Assembly: GCF_014359905.1 (NCBI RefSeq)
Contig: NZ_JACIYP010000004.1
Location: 51,166 to 115,165, forward strand
Reading direction: 5' to 3'
Length of the DNA: 64,000 nt
From: Hoeflea sp.
Lineage (GTDB): Bacteria > Pseudomonadota > Alphaproteobacteria > Rhizobiales > Rhizobiaceae
Positions within the stretch are counted from its first letter, which is position 1. Each line of letters opens with the position of its first letter. Made by a program: the position numbers and the translations under genes. Shown piece after piece: positions 43,004-52,792 of this stretch. The notes beneath the pieces were generated by a model. It searched no databases and was not told where the DNA came from. It saw nothing but the letters and a program-made list of their open reading frames with translations.

Positions 43004-43863
43004 GCCGCTCCCGTTTCGGGGCTCGCGTTGCGCACCCGGGCGCGCTGGGCAAGCAGCCCGTGCTTGGGCGCGAAGACGAAGGCGAGGAGAAACAGCGAGG
43101 TCTGCAGCAGGATCACCACGCCCCCCGTGGCGCCGTCGAGGAAATAGCTCAGATACACGCCGACAAAGGAAGTGATCGAGCCGATGGCGACCGCGATCAC
43201 GATCAGCCGCGGGAACCGGTCGGTCAAGAGATAGGCCGTGGCGCCCGGCGTCACCACCAGCGCGATCACCAGGAAGGCGCCCACCGTCTGCATCGCCGCC
43301 ACGGTGGAGCCGGCGAGCAGGGTGAAGAAGGTGACCTTGAGCGCCGTGGCGCGGATGCCGATGGCGCGGGCATGACTTTCATCGAAGAACACCAGCATCA
43401 GGTCTTTCCAGATCACCGACAATACGATGAGCGTCACCACGCCGATGATGATGAGCTGGGTGGAATCCGCCGGGGTGATCGCCAGCACATTGCCCAGAAC
43501 GATGGTCTGCACATTGATCGGCGTCGGCGAGATCGACACCATGAACAGCCCGAGCGCGAAGAACGAGACGAAGATCATGCCGATGATCGCGTCCTCCCTG
43601 AGCCGGGTCCGGGCCTTGATCGTGAGCATGGCAGCGGCCGCCAATCCGCCCGCCAGAAACGCGCCGGCGGCAAAGGGCAGGCCCAGCATGTAGGCGCCGG
43701 CGACGCCCGGCACGATCGAGTGCGAGAGCGCGTCGCCGATCAGCGACCAGCCCTTGAGCATGAGATAACACGACAGGAAGGCGCAGATCGCCCCTGTCAG
43801 CGCCGACACCCACATGGCGTTGACCATGTAGCCATAGGAAAACGGTTCGAGAAGCAGGCTCAC
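43000..43863 (-). CDS. sitC: Manganese/iron ABC transporter permease 1
   Basis: A 287-residue ABC-3 permease paralogous to its neighbour; the motif [20 protein letters not shown] is near residue 40-60 and [18 protein letters not shown] near 165-180. Four-base overlaps (ATGA) link it to both the ATPase gene before and the second permease gene after it. The paired permeases probably form a heterodimer. Confidence 0.92.
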   Translation of the reverse strand: MSLLLEPFSYGYMVNAMWVSALTGAICAFLSCYLMLKGWSLIGDALSHSIVPGVAGAYMLGLPFAAGAFLAGGLAAAAMLTIKARTRLREDAIIGMIFVSFFALGLFMVSISPTPINVQTIVLGNVLAITPADSTQLIIIGVVTLIVLSVIWKDLMLVFFDESHARAIGIRATALKVTFFTLLAGSTVAAMQTVGAFLVIALVVTPGATAYLLTDRFPRLIVIAVAIGSITSFVGVYLSYFLDGATGGVVILLQTSLFLLAFVFAPKHGLLAQRARVRNASPETGAA

Positions 43864-44840
43864 GGGCGCTTGCTCCCGGGCCCGGGCTTGCCGCCGGGCC
43901 TGGCCTTGGCGGCGGGCTTGGGCCCGGGTTTCGGCCCGGTCGTGGAACTGTCGGCCTCTGCCTTGCGGGCCTTGCGCGCGGCTTCGCCGTAGATGACGAA
44001 GGGCCGCTCGTCGTCGGTGAGCACGGTCACCTCGCGGCGGTCGTCGTCGTCGTGCAGATCCTGCCCGCCCAAGGTGAAGTGCCTGAGCACGCCACCGAAG
44101 GCCTTCTGCAGATTGGCTTGCGTGAACACCGTCTCTGTCGGCCCTTCGGCCAGAACGGAGCGGTTGATCAGCACGGCGCGATCGCAGAATTCCGGCACGC
44201 TGCCGAGATTGTGGGTCGAGACCAGCATCACCCGTCCCTCCGCGCGCAAATCCTTGAGCAGTTCGATGATCTGCCGTTCGGTGGTCACGTCGACGCCGGT
44301 GAAGGGCTCGTCGAGCAGGATGACCTGGCCCTCCTGGGCCAGCGCGCGCGCCAGGAACACGCGTTTTTTCTGCCCGCCCGACAATTCGCCGATCTGGCGC
44401 TTGCGGAACGCGCTCATGCCCACCCGGTCGAGCGCCTCGTTGACAGCGACCCGGTCATGGGGCCGCGTCATGCGCAGAAAATTCATCCGGCCGTAGCGGC
44501 CCATCATCACCACGTCTTCGACCAGCACCGGGAACGCCCAGTCGATTTCCTCGCTCTGCGGCACATAGGCCACCAGGTTCTGCCTGAGCGCATCGGAGAC
44601 GGAGAGGCCCATGATGCTGATCTCGCCGCTGGCGAGCGGCACAAACCCCATCAGCGCCTTGAACAGGGTCGACTTGCCGGATCCGTTGATGCCGACCAGC
44701 GCCGTGATCGAGCCTCTCGGCACCGAAAACGTCGCGCCATCGAGCGCCCGGTTGCCGTTGCGGTAGATCACCGAGACGTCGTCGACGGCGAGGCCTGTGG
44801 TCTCTGCGCCTTGGGATTGAACTGGGGCGGTGACGGTCAT
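43860..44840 (-). CDS. sitB: Manganese/iron ABC transporter ATP-binding protein with basic tail
   Basis: A 326-residue ATPase. Walker [10 protein letters not shown] is at 50-58, the signature [16 protein letters not shown] and Walker [13 protein letters not shown] follow, and the switch His is in STHNLG. The last 40 residues (from about 287) are an unusual Pro/Gly/Lys/Ala-rich basic tail ([18 protein letters not shown]...) absent from most SitB/MntA proteins. ATG 44840 overlaps the binding-protein gene by four bases. The frame continues upstream to 45353 but that part lies inside sitA and is not real. Confidence 0.93.
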   Translation of the reverse strand: MTVTAPVQSQGAETTGLAVDDVSVIYRNGNRALDGATFSVPRGSITALVGINGSGKSTLFKALMGFVPLASGEISIMGLSVSDALRQNLVAYVPQSEEIDWAFPVLVEDVVMMGRYGRMNFLRMTRPHDRVAVNEALDRVGMSAFRKRQIGELSGGQKKRVFLARALAQEGQVILLDEPFTGVDVTTERQIIELLKDLRAEGRVMLVSTHNLGSVPEFCDRAVLINRSVLAEGPTETVFTQANLQKAFGGVLRHFTLGGQDLHDDDDRREVTVLTDDERPFVIYGEAARKARKAEADSSTTGPKPGPKPAAKARPGGKPGPGSKRP

Positions 44841-45727
44841 GGTTTGGCGGTCAATCCTGCGACAATGGTTTCGGATGTCACTCTGAGCAGATCCAGATAG
44901 GTAGGCACAGGCCCGTCCGGTGTCGAGAGCGAATCCACGTAGAGCACACCGCCATAGGCAATGCCGGTTTCGCGCGCCACCTGTTCGGCCGGCTTCGGCG
45001 AGACCGTGCTTTCGGAGAAGATCACCGGGATGTCGTTGTCGCGGATCAGGTCGATGATCCGGCGCACCTGTTGCGGCGAGCCCTGGCTGTCGGCGTTGAT
45101 GGCCCAGATCGAGGCTTCCTTGAGGCCGAAATCGCGCGCCAGATAGGAAAACGCCGCCTCGCTCGACACCAGCCAGCGCCTGTCTTCGGGCAGCGCCTCG
45201 ATGGCCGCGCGGATCGGCGCGAAGGTGGCCGCAATCTCGGCCTTGTAGGCCTCGCCATTGGCGGCGTAGGCGCCCGCGTTCTCCGGATCGGTTTGAGACA
45301 GTGCGGTGACGATGTTGTCGATGTAGGTGTTTGCGTTGCCGGGCGACATCCACGCATGCGGATTGGCCCGGCCCTCATAGGCGTCTTCCGTGATCAGGAT
45401 CGGCTCGACGCCGTCGGACAGGACATAGGCTTTGACGTCGCCCAGGTTTTCGAGATAGCGCTCGAACCAGGTCTCGAGCCCGAGCCCGTTCCACAGCACG
45501 ACGTCGGCGCCAAGCCCGCGCTTGATGTCGCCCGGCGTCGGCCGGAACATGTGGATCTCCGCACCCTCCTTGGTGATCGAGACCACCTCCGCATGCTCGC
45601 CGGCGACATTGCGGGCCATGTCGGCAAAGACCGTGAACGAGGTCACCACCTTGATCTGCGCCAGCGCGGGCTGCGCCGCGCCAAGGCTCAGCGCGAGAAT
45701 AAATCCCAGAAGTGAGAGAGAGCGCAT
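44837..45727 (-). CDS. sitA: Manganese/iron ABC transporter binding protein
   Basis: A 296-residue cluster A-I metal-binding protein. Signal peptide about 1-23 ([13 protein letters not shown]). Metal ligands are visible as His59 (EIHMFRP), His124 (NPHAWMSP), Glu190 (SSEAAFSY) and Asp265 (VDSLS): the His-His-Glu-Asp set of Mn/Fe binders, not the three-His set of zinc binders, and there is no His-rich loop. First gene of the operon, with two Mur-like boxes upstream. Manganese is the likelier substrate. Confidence 0.94.
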   Translation of the reverse strand: MRSLSLLGFILALSLGAAQPALAQIKVVTSFTVFADMARNVAGEHAEVVSITKEGAEIHMFRPTPGDIKRGLGADVVLWNGLGLETWFERYLENLGDVKAYVLSDGVEPILITEDAYEGRANPHAWMSPGNANTYIDNIVTALSQTDPENAGAYAANGEAYKAEIAATFAPIRAAIEALPEDRRWLVSSEAAFSYLARDFGLKEASIWAINADSQGSPQQVRRIIDLIRDNDIPVIFSESTVSPKPAEQVARETGIAYGGVLYVDSLSTPDGPVPTYLDLLRVTSETIVAGLTAKP

Positions 45728-45735
45728 ATTTTCTT

Positions 45736-45807
45736 CCTGCGAATGGTTTGCAGGTTCAATCTAGGCGGATTTCACCCCGTGTCAATGCTTTTGCAAATCA
45801 TTCGCAA
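45736..45807 (-). promoter_or_regulatory. Two Mur/MntR-like boxes upstream of sitA
   Basis: On the minus strand TTGCGAATGATTTGCAA (45791-45807) and CTGCGAATGGTTTGCAG (45737-45753) share TGCGAATGRTTTGCA with one variable base, in the same orientation and 54 bp apart; the second box extends to the palindromic ends CCTGC/GCAGG. The pattern matches the Mur-responsive sequence of rhizobial sit promoters (TGCAAAT...TTTGCA type). The nearer box ends 9 bp before the sitA start codon. Confidence 0.75.
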
Positions 45808-45903
45808 TTAGGCCGGACGAGCCGTGCGCGCCTGTGCGGCGCTATGTCCTATCCAGACCCGGCGCGAGGGGCCCATATCTCTCACAAACCGAAGGAGCCC
45901 GTC

Positions 45904-47304
45904 ATGGACGTCCTGTTGCTGTCCCGCATCCAGTTCGCCGCCAACATCTCGTTTCACATCCTGTTCCCGACCATCACCATCGCCCTGGGGTGGCTGCTCT
46001 TATGGTTCCGGCTGCGCTTCAACCGCACCGGCGACCAGGCCTACATGGACGCCTATTTCTTCTGGGTGAAGGTGTTCGCCCTGTCTTTCGCCATGGGCGT
46101 CGTCTCCGGCATCACCATGAGCTTCCAGTTCGGCACCAACTGGCCGGGCTTCATGGAGCGCGTGGGCAACATTGCCGGCCCGCTGCTGGCCTACGAGGTG
46201 CTGACGGCCTTCTTCCTGGAAGCTGTGTTCCTGGGCATCATGCTGTTCGGCTTCCGCCGCGTGTCCGGCCGCGTCCACACGCTGGCGACCTTCCTGGTGG
46301 CTTTCGGCACCACGATGTCGGCCTTCTGGATCCTGGTGCTGAACTCCTGGATGCACACGCCGCAGGGCTTCGAGATGCGCGACGGGGTGGCCCACGCCAC
46401 CGACTGGCTTGCGATCCTGTTCAATCCGTCCATGCCCTACCGGCTGGTGCATGTGCTGCTGGCGTCGGGGCTGACGGTGGCGTTCCTGGTGGCCGGCCTC
46501 TCGGCCCTGCGCTGGCTTGCGGGCGACCGCGGTCGCGCCAACCGGATGGCGCTCAGAACCGGGCTGACGCTGGGCGCGATCCTGATCCCGCTGCAGATCC
46601 TCGCCGGCGACCTGCATGGCCTCAACACGCTCGAACACCAGCCGCAGAAGGTCGCGGCGATGGAGGGCAACTGGGAAACCGGCTCCCGCGTGCCGCTGAT
46701 CCTGTTTGCCATTCCTGATGAAGAAGCGCGCGAGAACCGGTTCGAGATCGCCATCCCGGGCGGCGCCAGCCTGATCCTCAAGCACAGTCTCGACGGCGTC
46801 GTGCCGGGCTTGAACGACTTCGTGGCCGAAGACGGCACCGTCCTGCATCCCCCGGTGGCGCCGCTGTTCTTTGCCTTCCGCATCATGGTCGGCGTCGGCT
46901 TCGCCATGCTGATCCTGTCCTGGGCGGGGACCTGGATGATCTGGCGCCGCGGCGAGATCTCGAAGCCGATGGCCTACGTCCTGGTGCCGATGGCGTTGTC
47001 GGGCTGGGTGGCGACGCTCGCCGGCTGGTACACGACCGAAATCGGCCGCCAGCCGTGGCTGGTCACCGGCGTGCTGAAGACTGCGGACGCCGTCACCACG
47101 GTTCCCGCGGCCTCGGTCGGCATCACGCTTGCGGCCTATCTGCTGGTCTATGCGGGTCTGATCGCCGCCTATCTGTCGGTCATCGTAGCCCTGGCGCTCA
47201 AAGCCGCCAAGACGCCGCATGAACCCGCTCCGGGCGTCAATGATCCCGGCTTCGACCCAAGTCCGGTAATGGCGCTTGGAAACGGAGGCAACGCCCGTGG
47301 CTGA
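45904..47304 (+). CDS. cydA: Cytochrome bd-type ubiquinol oxidase subunit I
   Basis: The heme-bearing subunit of a terminal quinol oxidase in the inner membrane; 466 residues. It has the His18 haem ligand region (ISFHILFPT), the quinol-site segment with KVAAMEGNWET, and GRQPW (TEIGRQPWLVTG) near 375. The periplasmic Q-loop is of the short type, as in cyanide-insensitive oxidases (CioA). GAAGGAG supports ATG 45904; the frame upstream lies in the promoter of sitA. It is followed by cydB, with the stop and start within eight bases. Confidence 0.95.
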   Translation: MDVLLLSRIQFAANISFHILFPTITIALGWLLLWFRLRFNRTGDQAYMDAYFFWVKVFALSFAMGVVSGITMSFQFGTNWPGFMERVGNIAGPLLAYEVLTAFFLEAVFLGIMLFGFRRVSGRVHTLATFLVAFGTTMSAFWILVLNSWMHTPQGFEMRDGVAHATDWLAILFNPSMPYRLVHVLLASGLTVAFLVAGLSALRWLAGDRGRANRMALRTGLTLGAILIPLQILAGDLHGLNTLEHQPQKVAAMEGNWETGSRVPLILFAIPDEEARENRFEIAIPGGASLILKHSLDGVVPGLNDFVAEDGTVLHPPVAPLFFAFRIMVGVGFAMLILSWAGTWMIWRRGEISKPMAYVLVPMALSGWVATLAGWYTTEIGRQPWLVTGVLKTADAVTTVPAASVGITLAAYLLVYAGLIAAYLSVIVALALKAAKTPHEPAPGVNDPGFDPSPVMALGNGGNARG

Positions 47305-48304
47305 GTTCTTGTGGAGTGAGTGGCTGCCCTATATCTTTGCGGCGCTGATGGGGGTCGCCATCCTGGTCTATGTCATCCTTGATGGCTTCGATCTGGGGAT
47401 CGGGATCCTGTCGCCGCTTGCCGACGACGCCCAGAAGGACCGTATGGTTTCGGCCATCGGCCCCTTCTGGGATGCCAACGAAACCTGGCTTGTGCTCGCC
47501 GTCGGCCTGCTTCTGGTGGCGTTCCCCGTCGCCCATGGCGTCATCCTGACGGCGCTTTATTTCCCGGTCGCCGTCCTGCTGATCGGCCTCATCCTGCGCG
47601 GCGTCGCCTTCGAGTTCCGCGCCAAGGTGAGCCTCGCCGCCAAGCCGTCTTGGAACCTTATGTTCTTCATCGGCTCGCTGATGTCGGCCTTGTCCCAGGG
47701 CTACATGCTGGGGCTCTACGTTCTCGGGCTTGACACGAGCTGGCCTGCCGTCGGCTTTGCCCTGCTGGTCGCGGCCTGTCTCGGCGCCGCCTATGCCGCC
47801 ATCGGCGCGGCCTGGCTCATCCACAAGACCGAGGGCGCCCTGCAGCGGCGCGCCGTGGCCTGGCTGCGCGCAGCCCTCGGCCTGGTGGCGCTCGGCATGG
47901 CCGCCATCTCGCTCGCCACGCCGCTGGCCAGTTCCCGCATCCTCGACCGCTGGCTCGGATTTCCCGAATCGCTGCTGCTGTCCCCGCTGCCGATCCTCAC
48001 CATCGTCCTATTTGTCTGGCTCTGGCGGCTCTCGTCGCGCCTGCCGCTTGCAGATGACCGGTTGAACTGGGCGCCCTTTGCCGCGCTCGCTGGGATCTTC
48101 GCGCTCGGCTTCGCCGGGCTTGCCTGGTCGTTCTACCCCTATGTGGTGCCCGGACGGATCACCATCGCCGAGGCTGCCAGCGCCACCGAGAGCCTCGCCA
48201 TCATTCTGGTCGGCACGCTGTTCGTGCTACCGGTGATCACCGGGTACTCGATCTGGGCCTACCGGATCTTCGGCGGCAAGGCGGTCGACCTGCGCTATGA
48301 TTGA
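47297..48304 (+). CDS. cydB: Cytochrome bd-type ubiquinol oxidase subunit II
   Basis: A 335-residue membrane partner of subunit I. The N terminus has VILDGFDLGIGILSPL and the DANETWLVLAVG segment typical of CydB/CioB. GTG 47297 is preferred over an upstream in-frame TTG at 47276 because GGAGG at 47284-47288 is eight bases away. It overlaps the cydA stop by eight bases. No cydX or cydDC genes are adjacent. Confidence 0.95.
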   Translation: MAEFLWSEWLPYIFAALMGVAILVYVILDGFDLGIGILSPLADDAQKDRMVSAIGPFWDANETWLVLAVGLLLVAFPVAHGVILTALYFPVAVLLIGLILRGVAFEFRAKVSLAAKPSWNLMFFIGSLMSALSQGYMLGLYVLGLDTSWPAVGFALLVAACLGAAYAAIGAAWLIHKTEGALQRRAVAWLRAALGLVALGMAAISLATPLASSRILDRWLGFPESLLLSPLPILTIVLFVWLWRLSSRLPLADDRLNWAPFAALAGIFALGFAGLAWSFYPYVVPGRITIAEAASATESLAIILVGTLFVLPVITGYSIWAYRIFGGKAVDLRYD

Positions 48305-48349
48305 GCGTGCGGGCTGATCTTGAGGGCAGGGGAGCCGCGGCCATTGGCT

Positions 48350-49576
48350 TCAGCCGCTGCCCAGCCTTGCGTTGCGGTCGATCAGGTATTTGTCGAACAG
48401 CGGCAGGCTGGCGGCGCCCAGCGCCCGGGCGAGGTGGCCGACGGTGCCGGGCAGGATGGCCGGCACCGCGAGACCCCTCAAATCGTAGTGGCCGACCTCC
48501 GCCCGTGTGGCGGAGACGATCTTCGCCCGGACTTCGGCCGGAAGCCCGCCATCGATGATGACATGTTCGAAGTCGATGATCGCGGCCGCCGAGACGATTG
48601 CCTGCGCCAGGCCGCGGGCGACGGTGGCGATCCAGTCATCGGCCAGGTCGTCGAACCCCTCCCAGTGATCCGGGCTGTTCCACAGCGGCGAGGGGTCCCG
48701 GCCCGCGTTCTTGAGCATCCGCTCCAGCAGCATGATCGACGCCATGTCGATCAATTGCACCGGCTTGCCGTCGGGGCCGGTCACGGGCAGCGGCCCGAGC
48801 GCCCCGGCATTGCCGGTGCGGCCAGAATAGACGCTGCCGTTGAGCACCACGCCGCCGCCGACAAAGGTGCCGATGTAGAGATAGAGAAAATCGCTCAGCC
48901 CCGGATGCGCGCCGAACACCAGTTCAGCCGCGCAGGCCGCGGTGGCGTCGTTCTGCAGATAGACCGGCATGGCGCAGATCCGGGCCAGTTCGGCCCTGAG
49001 ATCGCAGCCGCGCCACTGCTCCATCTCCGCGCGCGGTGCGCCGGCCTGTTCGGTCCAGTTCCACAATTCGAACGGCGTGGCGATGCCGAGGCCGGCGACG
49101 CGGTCCCGTAGCGCGGCAGGCAGCTCCGACAGCATTTCGGCAAGGCCGGTACGCACGAACTCGATGATCAGCGGCGGCGTCGGCCAGGGGTAGCTCTTGC
49201 GCAGGGTGGCTCTGGGTTGCCCGAGGAAATTGATGAGGATCAGCTCCGCGCTGCGGCGGCCGACCTTGAGCCCGATGAAGAAGGCGCCGTCGGGATTGAT
49301 CGACAGCGGCACCGAGGGCTGGCCGACCTTGCCGCGGATCGGCTCGCCCTTGACGATCAGCTCTTCTGCTTCGAGCTCGCGCATGATCACCGAGCCGGTC
49401 TGCGCCGAAAGCCCGGTCAGCCGGGCGATATCGGTCTTGGCCAGATTGCCATGGGAATAGACAAGGCTGAGAACCAGGCGCTGGTTGTGTGCGCGCAGGC
49501 CGCTCTGGTTCGAGCCTCTGAGCGGTTGAATCACCGAGCCCTGCCGGTCATCGCCAGCTTTCGCATTGTCCGCCAC
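48350..49576 (-). CDS. frcR: ROK family transcriptional repressor (FrcR)
   Basis: A 408-residue regulator: an N-terminal winged helix-turn-helix at about 20-75 (NLAKTDIARLTGLSAQTGSVIMREL) followed by a ROK/ASKHA sugar-binding domain. The ROK phosphate/Gly-rich region (YIGTFVGGGVVLNGSVYSG) is near 255-275; the usual zinc-binding CxCGxxGC motif is not seen, as in several ROK repressors. Divergent from frcB, with a palindrome between. By order and neighbours it matches FrcR of the Sinorhizobium frc locus. Confidence 0.88.
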   Translation of the reverse strand: MADNAKAGDDRQGSVIQPLRGSNQSGLRAHNQRLVLSLVYSHGNLAKTDIARLTGLSAQTGSVIMRELEAEELIVKGEPIRGKVGQPSVPLSINPDGAFFIGLKVGRRSAELILINFLGQPRATLRKSYPWPTPPLIIEFVRTGLAEMLSELPAALRDRVAGLGIATPFELWNWTEQAGAPRAEMEQWRGCDLRAELARICAMPVYLQNDATAACAAELVFGAHPGLSDFLYLYIGTFVGGGVVLNGSVYSGRTGNAGALGPLPVTGPDGKPVQLIDMASIMLLERMLKNAGRDPSPLWNSPDHWEGFDDLADDWIATVARGLAQAIVSAAAIIDFEHVIIDGGLPAEVRAKIVSATRAEVGHYDLRGLAVPAILPGTVGHLARALGAASLPLFDKYLIDRNARLGSG

Positions 49577-49657
49577 GTCTCAATCCCCTCCCGGCGTCCG
49601 TTCCTTGCGCTCGTTCCTATCAAAACAATGGCGTAAAGACACTCCCTGGTCAATTAC

Positions 49658-49684
49658 TAAATAAGAATGATTTATTTATTGACA
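49658..49684 (+). promoter_or_regulatory. Operator and -35 region between frcR and frcB
   Basis: TAAATAA-N7-TTATTTA (49658-49678) is a perfect inverted repeat in an AT-rich patch, and it is followed directly by TTGACA (49679-49684), a consensus -35 element for frcB. A repressor bound here could block the promoter. FrcR is the obvious candidate. Confidence 0.65.
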
Positions 49685-49792
49685 GATGCGGTCGGCTCGT
49701 GTTGTTTTAGAGATGGCGCGGAAACGGGAGTGAGGATTTTCGGTTTGCCGCGCTTGCAGACTGACCTGCACGACATATCCCGGGAGGATCAA

Positions 49793-50830
49793 ATGAAGTC
49801 GATGTCCACACTCAAGACCGCGTTGCTTGCAGCCGCCGCCTTTGGCGCCCTGGCAACCGCACCCGCCTATGCCGCCAGCCACAGCATTGGCGCCTGCCTG
49901 ATCACCAAGACCGACACCAATCCGTTCTTCGTCAAGATGAAGGAAGGCGCCGAGGCCAAGGCCGCGGAACTGGGCGTCACGCTGAAGTCCTATGCCGGCA
50001 AGGTTGACGGCGACCATGAAAGCCAGGTCGCCGCCATCGAGACCTGCATCGCCGATGGCGCCAAGGGCATTCTCATCACCGCCTCCGACACCTCGTCCAT
50101 CGTCTCCGCTGTCCAGCAGGCCCGCGACGCGGGCATCCTGGTCATCGCGCTCGACACGCCGTTGAGCCCGATCGACGCCGCCGACGCCACCTTCGCCACC
50201 GACAATTTCCTCGCCGGCGAACTGATCGGCAAATGGGCCGCAGCCACGCTCGGCGACGAGGCCGCCAATGCCAAGATCGCCATGCTCGATCTCGGCGTGA
50301 GCCAGCCCAGCGTCGATGTGCTGCGCGACCAGGGCTTCCTCACCGGCTTCGGCATCGACGTCAAGGACCCGGGCAAATGGGGTGACGAGGAAGATCCGCG
50401 CATCGTCGGCAACGACGTGACCGCCGGCAACGAGGAGGGCGGCCGCAAGGCGATGGAGAACCTGCTCGCCAAGGATCCGATGATCAACGTCGTCTACACC
50501 ATCAACGAACCCGCCGCCGCCGGCGCCTATGAGGCATTGAAGGCAATCGGCCGCGAAGGCGACGTGCTGATCGTCTCCGTCGACGGCGGCTGCCCCGGCG
50601 TGGCCAATGTCAAGGACGGCGTCATCGGCGCCACCTCGCAGCAGTATCCGCTGCTGATGGCGTCCAAGGGCATCGAGGCGATTGCCGCCTGGGCCAAGGA
50701 CGGCAGCAAGCCCGTTCCGACCGAAGGCAAGGATTTCTTCGACACCGGCGTGGCGCTCGTCACCGACAAGCCCGCCGAGGGCGTCGAATCGATCTCGGTC
50801 GCCGAAGGCATGGACAAGTGCTGGGGTTGA
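49793..50830 (+). CDS. frcB: Fructose-type sugar ABC transporter binding protein
   Basis: A 345-residue periplasmic binding protein of the RbsB/FrcB class (peripla_BP_4). Signal peptide about 1-27 ([18 protein letters not shown]). The mature part begins [22 protein letters not shown], typical of sugar binders, and residues near 255-280 form the second lobe hinge. GGGAGGA precedes ATG 49793; upstream frame is not coding. It is followed by permease, ATPase and kinase genes; the order equals frcBCAK, which imports fructose, ribose and mannose in Sinorhizobium. Confidence 0.92.
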   Translation: MKSMSTLKTALLAAAAFGALATAPAYAASHSIGACLITKTDTNPFFVKMKEGAEAKAAELGVTLKSYAGKVDGDHESQVAAIETCIADGAKGILITASDTSSIVSAVQQARDAGILVIALDTPLSPIDAADATFATDNFLAGELIGKWAAATLGDEAANAKIAMLDLGVSQPSVDVLRDQGFLTGFGIDVKDPGKWGDEEDPRIVGNDVTAGNEEGGRKAMENLLAKDPMINVVYTINEPAAAGAYEALKAIGREGDVLIVSVDGGCPGVANVKDGVIGATSQQYPLLMASKGIEAIAAWAKDGSKPVPTEGKDFFDTGVALVTDKPAEGVESISVAEGMDKCWG

Positions 50831-50857
50831 TTACCGGCTGTTACAGGTAAACAGTGA

Positions 50858-50882
50858 TGAGGCGGCTCAAAAAGCCGCCTCA
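50858..50882 (+). other. Intercistronic stem-loop after frcB
   Basis: TGAGGCGGCT (50858-50867), loop CAAAA, AGCCGCCTCA (50873-50882): a perfect ten-pair stem 27 bases after the frcB stop, with no T run. It is likely a message stabiliser or processing barrier that raises the binding protein over the membrane subunits. Confidence 0.7.
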
Positions 50883-50949
50883 TTGCGAGATGCACGCCGT
50901 GCGGGGAGCATGGCTGCCTATCCATGCCGCGCGACGATGGGGAGGAACC

Positions 50950-52011
50950 ATGTCCGATACACAGGAATATGAGAAGGCCGCGGCCGCCAGCCCGACCACC
51001 GTCGCCGCCTTCGCCACGCGACACCAGAGCCCCGGCAAGCGCCTGCAGCATGCGCTGCACCAGACGCCTTGGATGGTGCCGGCCATCGTCCTGGCCGGCT
51101 CGATCCTGGTCTTCGGCTTGCTGCTGGGTCAGAAATTCTTCTCGCCCTTCGCGCTGACGCTGATCCTGCAGCAGGTGCAGATCGTCGGCATTTTGGGCGC
51201 CGCCCAGTCGCTGGTGATCCTGACCGCCGGCATCGACCTGTCGGTGGGCGCCATCATGGTGCTGTCCTCGGTGGTCATGGGGCTGTTCTCGTTCCGCTAC
51301 GGGCTGCCGACCGAACTGGCGGTGGCCGCGGGCATCGCCTGCGGCACCTTCTGCGGATTCATCAACGGCTTTCTCGTTGCGGTGATGAAGCTGCCGCCCT
51401 TCATCGTCACGCTCGGTATGTGGCAGATCGTGCTCGCTACCAATTTCCTCTATTCCGCCAACGAGACCATCCGCGCCCAGGACATTGCCGACCAGGCGCC
51501 GCTGTTGCAGTTCTTCGGCGAGAAGTTCGCCGTGGGCGGCGCGGTCTTCACCTATGGCGCGATCTTCATGGTGGCGCTGGTCCTGTTCCTTGCCTATGTG
51601 CTCAACCAGACCGCCTGGGGCAGACATGTCTATGCCGTGGGCGACGATCCGGAGGCGGCGGAACTCTCGGGCGTTCAGGTCAAGCGCACGCTGATTTCAG
51701 TCTACATGCTGTCGGGCCTGATCTGCGCCTTCGCCGGCTGGGCGCTGATCGGCCGCATCGGTTCGGTCTCGCCGACATCGGGCCAGCTCGGCAACATCGA
51801 ATCCATCACTGCCGTGGTGATCGGCGGCATCTCGCTGTTCGGCGGTCGCGGCTCGATCATGGGCATGCTGTTCGGCGCGCTGATCGTCGGCGTGTTCTCG
51901 CTCGGCCTCAGACTGCTCGGCGCCGACGCGCAATGGACCTACCTGCTCATCGGCGTCCTCATCATCGCCGCCGTGACCGTGGATCAATGGATCAGAAAGG
52001 TGTCAGTCTGA
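50950..52011 (+). CDS. frcC: Fructose-type sugar ABC transporter permease
   Basis: A 353-residue inner-membrane permease of the RbsC/FrcC family. An N-terminal soluble extension of about 35 residues precedes about ten membrane segments. LTAGIDLSVGAIMVLSS, near residues 93-110, is the family signature; the cytoplasmic contact loop (AVGDDPEAAELSGVQVKR) is near 230-248. GGAGGA precedes ATG 50950. Its TGA overlaps the ATG of the ATPase gene (TGATG), so translation is coupled. Confidence 0.93.
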   Translation: MSDTQEYEKAAAASPTTVAAFATRHQSPGKRLQHALHQTPWMVPAIVLAGSILVFGLLLGQKFFSPFALTLILQQVQIVGILGAAQSLVILTAGIDLSVGAIMVLSSVVMGLFSFRYGLPTELAVAAGIACGTFCGFINGFLVAVMKLPPFIVTLGMWQIVLATNFLYSANETIRAQDIADQAPLLQFFGEKFAVGGAVFTYGAIFMVALVLFLAYVLNQTAWGRHVYAVGDDPEAAELSGVQVKRTLISVYMLSGLICAFAGWALIGRIGSVSPTSGQLGNIESITAVVIGGISLFGGRGSIMGMLFGALIVGVFSLGLRLLGADAQWTYLLIGVLIIAAVTVDQWIRKVSV

Positions 52012-52787
52012 TGGAACCCATTCTCAAGGGACGTGATCTCGTCAAGCGTTATGGCCGCGTGGTGGCTCTGGACAATTGCGATTTCGATCTTCACCACGGT
52101 GAAATCCTCGCCGTCATCGGCGACAATGGCGCGGGCAAGTCGACGCTGATCAAGGCCGTCTCGGGCGCAGTCACGCCGGACGAGGGCAAGATCTGGCTCG
52201 AGGGCAAGGAGATCAAGTTCACCTCGCCGCTCGATGGCCGCCATGCCGGCATCGAGACGGTCTACCAGACGCTGGCCATGTCGCCGGCGCTGTCGATCAC
52301 CGACAACATGTTCATGGGCCGGGAGTTGCGCAAACCGGGCTTTCTGGGCTCTGTGATGCGCCAGCTCGACCACAAGGCGATGGAAACCTTCGCCCGCGAC
52401 AAGCTCAACGAACTCGGGCTGATGACCATCCAGAACATCAACCAGGCGGTGGAGACCCTGTCCGGCGGCCAGCGCCAGGGGGTGGCGGTGGCGCGCGCCG
52501 CGGCCTTCGGCTCCAAGGTGATCATTCTCGACGAACCGACGGCTGCGCTCGGCGTCAAGGAGAGCCGCAGGGTGCTGGAACTGATCCAGGATGTCCGCGC
52601 CCGCGGCATTCCGATCATCCTGATCTCGCACAACATGCCGCATGTGTTCGAAGTGGCCGACCGCATCCACGTTCACCGGCTGGGCAAGCGGCTATGCGTC
52701 ATCAACCCGAAGGACTTCACCATGTCGGACGCCGTTGCCTTCATGACCGGGGCCAAGGAGCCGCCGCAAGACGCCATGGCCGCCTGA
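52011..52787 (+). CDS. frcA: Fructose-type sugar ABC transporter ATP-binding protein
   Basis: A 258-residue single-domain ATPase, unlike the double-length RbsA/MglA forms, as expected of FrcA. Walker A is GDNGAGKST near residue 39, the signature is LSGGQRQGVAVARA, Walker B is VIILDEPTAALG and the switch His is in ISHNMP. The start ATG 52011 overlaps the permease stop. The kinase gene follows five bases after its stop. Confidence 0.94.
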   Translation: MEPILKGRDLVKRYGRVVALDNCDFDLHHGEILAVIGDNGAGKSTLIKAVSGAVTPDEGKIWLEGKEIKFTSPLDGRHAGIETVYQTLAMSPALSITDNMFMGRELRKPGFLGSVMRQLDHKAMETFARDKLNELGLMTIQNINQAVETLSGGQRQGVAVARAAAFGSKVIILDEPTAALGVKESRRVLELIQDVRARGIPIILISHNMPHVFEVADRIHVHRLGKRLCVINPKDFTMSDAVAFMTGAKEPPQDAMAA

Positions 52788-52792
52788 GACCC

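Noticed and set aside
44841..45353. N-terminal extension of the SitB frame
   Set aside because: Lies inside sitA in another frame; ATG 44840 gives a normal ATPase start and a four-base coupling overlap.
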